Origin: Pseudomonadota bacterium
GTDB taxonomy: Bacteria; Pseudomonadota; Gammaproteobacteria; Steroidobacterales; Steroidobacteraceae
Assembly: GCA_023433515.1 (NCBI GenBank)
Contig: JAEZCN010000250.1
Span: 1 to 64,000, forward strand
Direction of reading: 5' to 3'
Length of the DNA stretch: 64,000 nt
The notes beneath the pieces are model-generated. The model had not been told where the DNA came from. It searched no databases and saw nothing but the letters and a program-made list of their open reading frames with translations. The translations under genes and the position numbers were made by a program. Of the stretch, positions 63,501-64,000 are shown piece by piece. Positions within the stretch are counted from its first letter, which is position 1; each line of letters opens with the position of its first letter.

Positions 63501-63642
63501 TGTTGCCGGTGTCGCGCGCGTAACGGGTGATGGCCTGCGCGGACGCATCGCGGCCGAACAGCAGCAGCGCGATAACGAGCAACGCAAGAGAACACCCACG
63601 GCGCAGGAGCCCGCGGGTGCCGTGACCCGACACCTCTCTCAT
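60598..63642 (-). CDS. Large secreted DUF11-repeat protein
   Basis: A 1014-residue exported protein. A signal peptide ends near FGRDASA. An N-terminal domain (about 40-320; TVRAAYLYWGG and GGWALVVIYQG) resembles DUF3344-like surface domains. DUF11-type beta-sandwiches follow (near 330-420 and 440-550, with DVLPAGLTYNSFTG and NPGDTLRYTVTI), then a unique middle region and a last DUF11-like domain near the C-terminus (VVEYEIQASNSGPGAVDAN). No PEP-CTERM or sortase anchor is seen at the end. It probably has an adhesive or structural extracellular role. Confidence 0.88.
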   Translation of the reverse strand: MREVSGHGTRGLLRRGCSLALLVIALLLFGRDASAQAITRYARDTGNINFVTTGGSLRNSPNTGSPCNLNSTSTQTLSGIPAGRTVRAAYLYWGGSWTGSGSFDTSVTLNGNVVNATRTFSRTFDNGTDFPFFGGFAVVTNLVSGNGSYTFGGLTVHTGNPHCGSQAVVGGWALVVIYQGAGERLRAINIFDGLDYFYGSQVALTPDGFRVPASNIDGRVAVFTLEGDPQNSDSSGGFSEALRFNGTLLDDNLVPTGSVPATQQFDGTISTQNVVTSYGIDVDQYEVGSMLSPGQTSATTIYSAGADLVLLMAQIVSATSDPAVNLSAAVSHAGNFTAGSTGTYTVVVSNAPGFEREDNTVTVTDVLPAGLTYNSFTGTGWNCTNAGQTVTCTHAPTIDAGSSLPPLSIVVNVTGPAVPGVTNTVTVSTPSFDFDTDDNTASDATVVLGPILSTSTKTVLDVNGGEANPGDTLRYTVTIIESAGQPAVNVTLTDSVPANTAWEGFVSVPDGATTAFSPAPAGANGHGELTVSGISIPANGSVTVVFDVTVEDVDPNTAIDNTATVDNPNGPGATPAAPTVLVAPSQIAGEGTKQLYLRDSDDLSRRRPSGSHAAINLNEGASRTFELEPALQTALTLNPGQFNVHLLLSRSGSTSNSRTVRVTLRNSVTGFIATDDVTFTSGTTMRTFVLNTAGVTVPAGSRFTLEVENESSGSGTRSVSLVPHSGTNYSRVELNSATVINVDSVTAYNQAFSGGVATDTFAPGSTVHVRTVVSDPFGGFDIRDANISISNPSGTVVLPSTGMPVVQGGSGSPATCSSTTSALCTFEYAFTLPANAPEGGWTVNVTAREGIENLVSDLGVGSFVVEIPRPSLTILKISRVISDPVSTSNPKRIPQAVVEYEIQASNSGPGAVDANTLVITDSIPADAVMYVGTSLGNPVTFTNGATPSGLTYNYATHVTYSAVGPAGPWNHAPAPNADGYDPLVRAVRIAPGGSMNGAAGGNPGFTIRFRVRIN

Positions 63643-63741
63643 GGGAATCGACTTTATTGCGCTGCGACGCGCCGGACGCGGACCCGGCTCTCATAATGCG
63701 GCGACCGCCGGCCGCGGATTGAGACCGGCATCACAGCGGAT

Positions 63742-64000
63742 TCAAGCGATCAGGAACGCGGCTAGCAAAGTGAATACCACCACGGAAGCGGCGATACCTA
63801 TCCACCGCCGGGCGGGATGCCGCGCCAGCCTGCGCAGCTCGAGCCGCGTTTCGATGTCGCTCCAGACGTTCGCGGGCGGCGGTGCGATGCGCACTTCGCG
63901 AGTCTCGAGAAAGGCCAGCCTGTCTTCCCAGGTACGCACCAATGCGGCGACCCGCGGCGATACCAGCCAGCGCTGGAAACGCCTTCGCGCGCGGCCGCGC
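63742..64000 (-). CDS. Anti-sigma factor, RskA-like (N-terminus beyond window)
   Basis: The reverse frame is open to the window edge. RGRARRRFQRWL, then LVRTWEDRLAFLE and RIAPPPANVWSDIETRL, match the cytosolic anti-sigma part of RskA-type proteins. One helix (IGIAASVVVFTLLAAFLIA) follows and the protein ends there, so the usual extracytoplasmic RskA domain is missing. The cognate ECF sigma gene would be expected just beyond the right edge. It lies 99 bases upstream of the DUF11 gene, in the same direction. Confidence 0.75.
   Translation of the reverse strand, partial: RGRARRRFQRWLVSPRVAALVRTWEDRLAFLETREVRIAPPPANVWSDIETRLELRRLARHPARRWIGIAASVVVFTLLAAFLIA

Overview
The window is high-GC bacterial chromosome, densely packed with genes on both strands and with many ATGA stop-start overlaps. 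Gene content points to a free-living gammaproteobacterium, perhaps near Steroidobacterales, Nevskiales or Xanthomonadales. The support is the ftsY-ftsE-ftsX-rpoH block, rsmD-coaD, coaBC-dut beside radC, rpmB-rpmG, pyrE, a PEP-CTERM protein and a dedicated-sortase-type two-component pair. The taxon is an inference. Most of the window is housekeeping chromosome; there is no prophage, IS transposase, CRISPR array or integron.

Layout. 1-6 kb: cut-off DUF1538 membrane protein, tRNA-Gly(CCC), nucleosidase-trmB, an MFS-MarC pair, and an AmpG-like permease followed by a Rieske protein. 6-19.6 kb: core nucleotide, cofactor, DNA-repair and ribosomal genes (pyrE, dut, coaBC, radC, rpmBG, mutM, an AlkA-like glycosylase, coaD, rsmD) with a CotH-kinase lipoprotein, gamma-glutamyltransferase and a Pla-1/VolA-like lipase. 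19.7-23.4 kb: ftsY, ftsE, ftsX and rpoH; rpoH has a near-perfect CIRCE operator just upstream. 23.6-30 kb: PEP-CTERM protein, methyltransferase, OmpA-family lipoprotein, glutaryl-CoA dehydrogenase, GST, and a lone ExbD with small antisense ORFs. 30-36.4 kb: a response regulator and kinase with a DOMON/CBM9-like sensor region, then a structured intergenic RNA candidate, a hydrolase, a rhomboid protease and others. 36.8-46 kb: hybrid kinase overlapping a GH5 enzyme, LemA-DUF2207 pair, MFS carrier. 46-64 kb: TonB-like secreted protein, AqpZ, serine hydrolase, DUF481 barrel, NYN protein, MazG-like hydrolase, a 1387-residue transglutaminase/TPR protein, AGCS symporter with DUF2238, and a 1014-residue secreted DUF11 protein next to a cut-off anti-sigma factor.

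Regulatory and repeat features include three tandem copies of one terminator hairpin after rpmG, a 113-bp palindromic repeat with partial relatives at two other places, several intrinsic terminators, and an inverted repeat upstream of mutM.

The most unusual items are the CIRCE site on rpoH, the unassigned structured leader/ncRNA at about 33.1-33.35 kb, the sortase-type two-component pair with no sortase nearby, and the triplicated terminator. All calls rest on reading translated sequence and motif memory; no database search was run.
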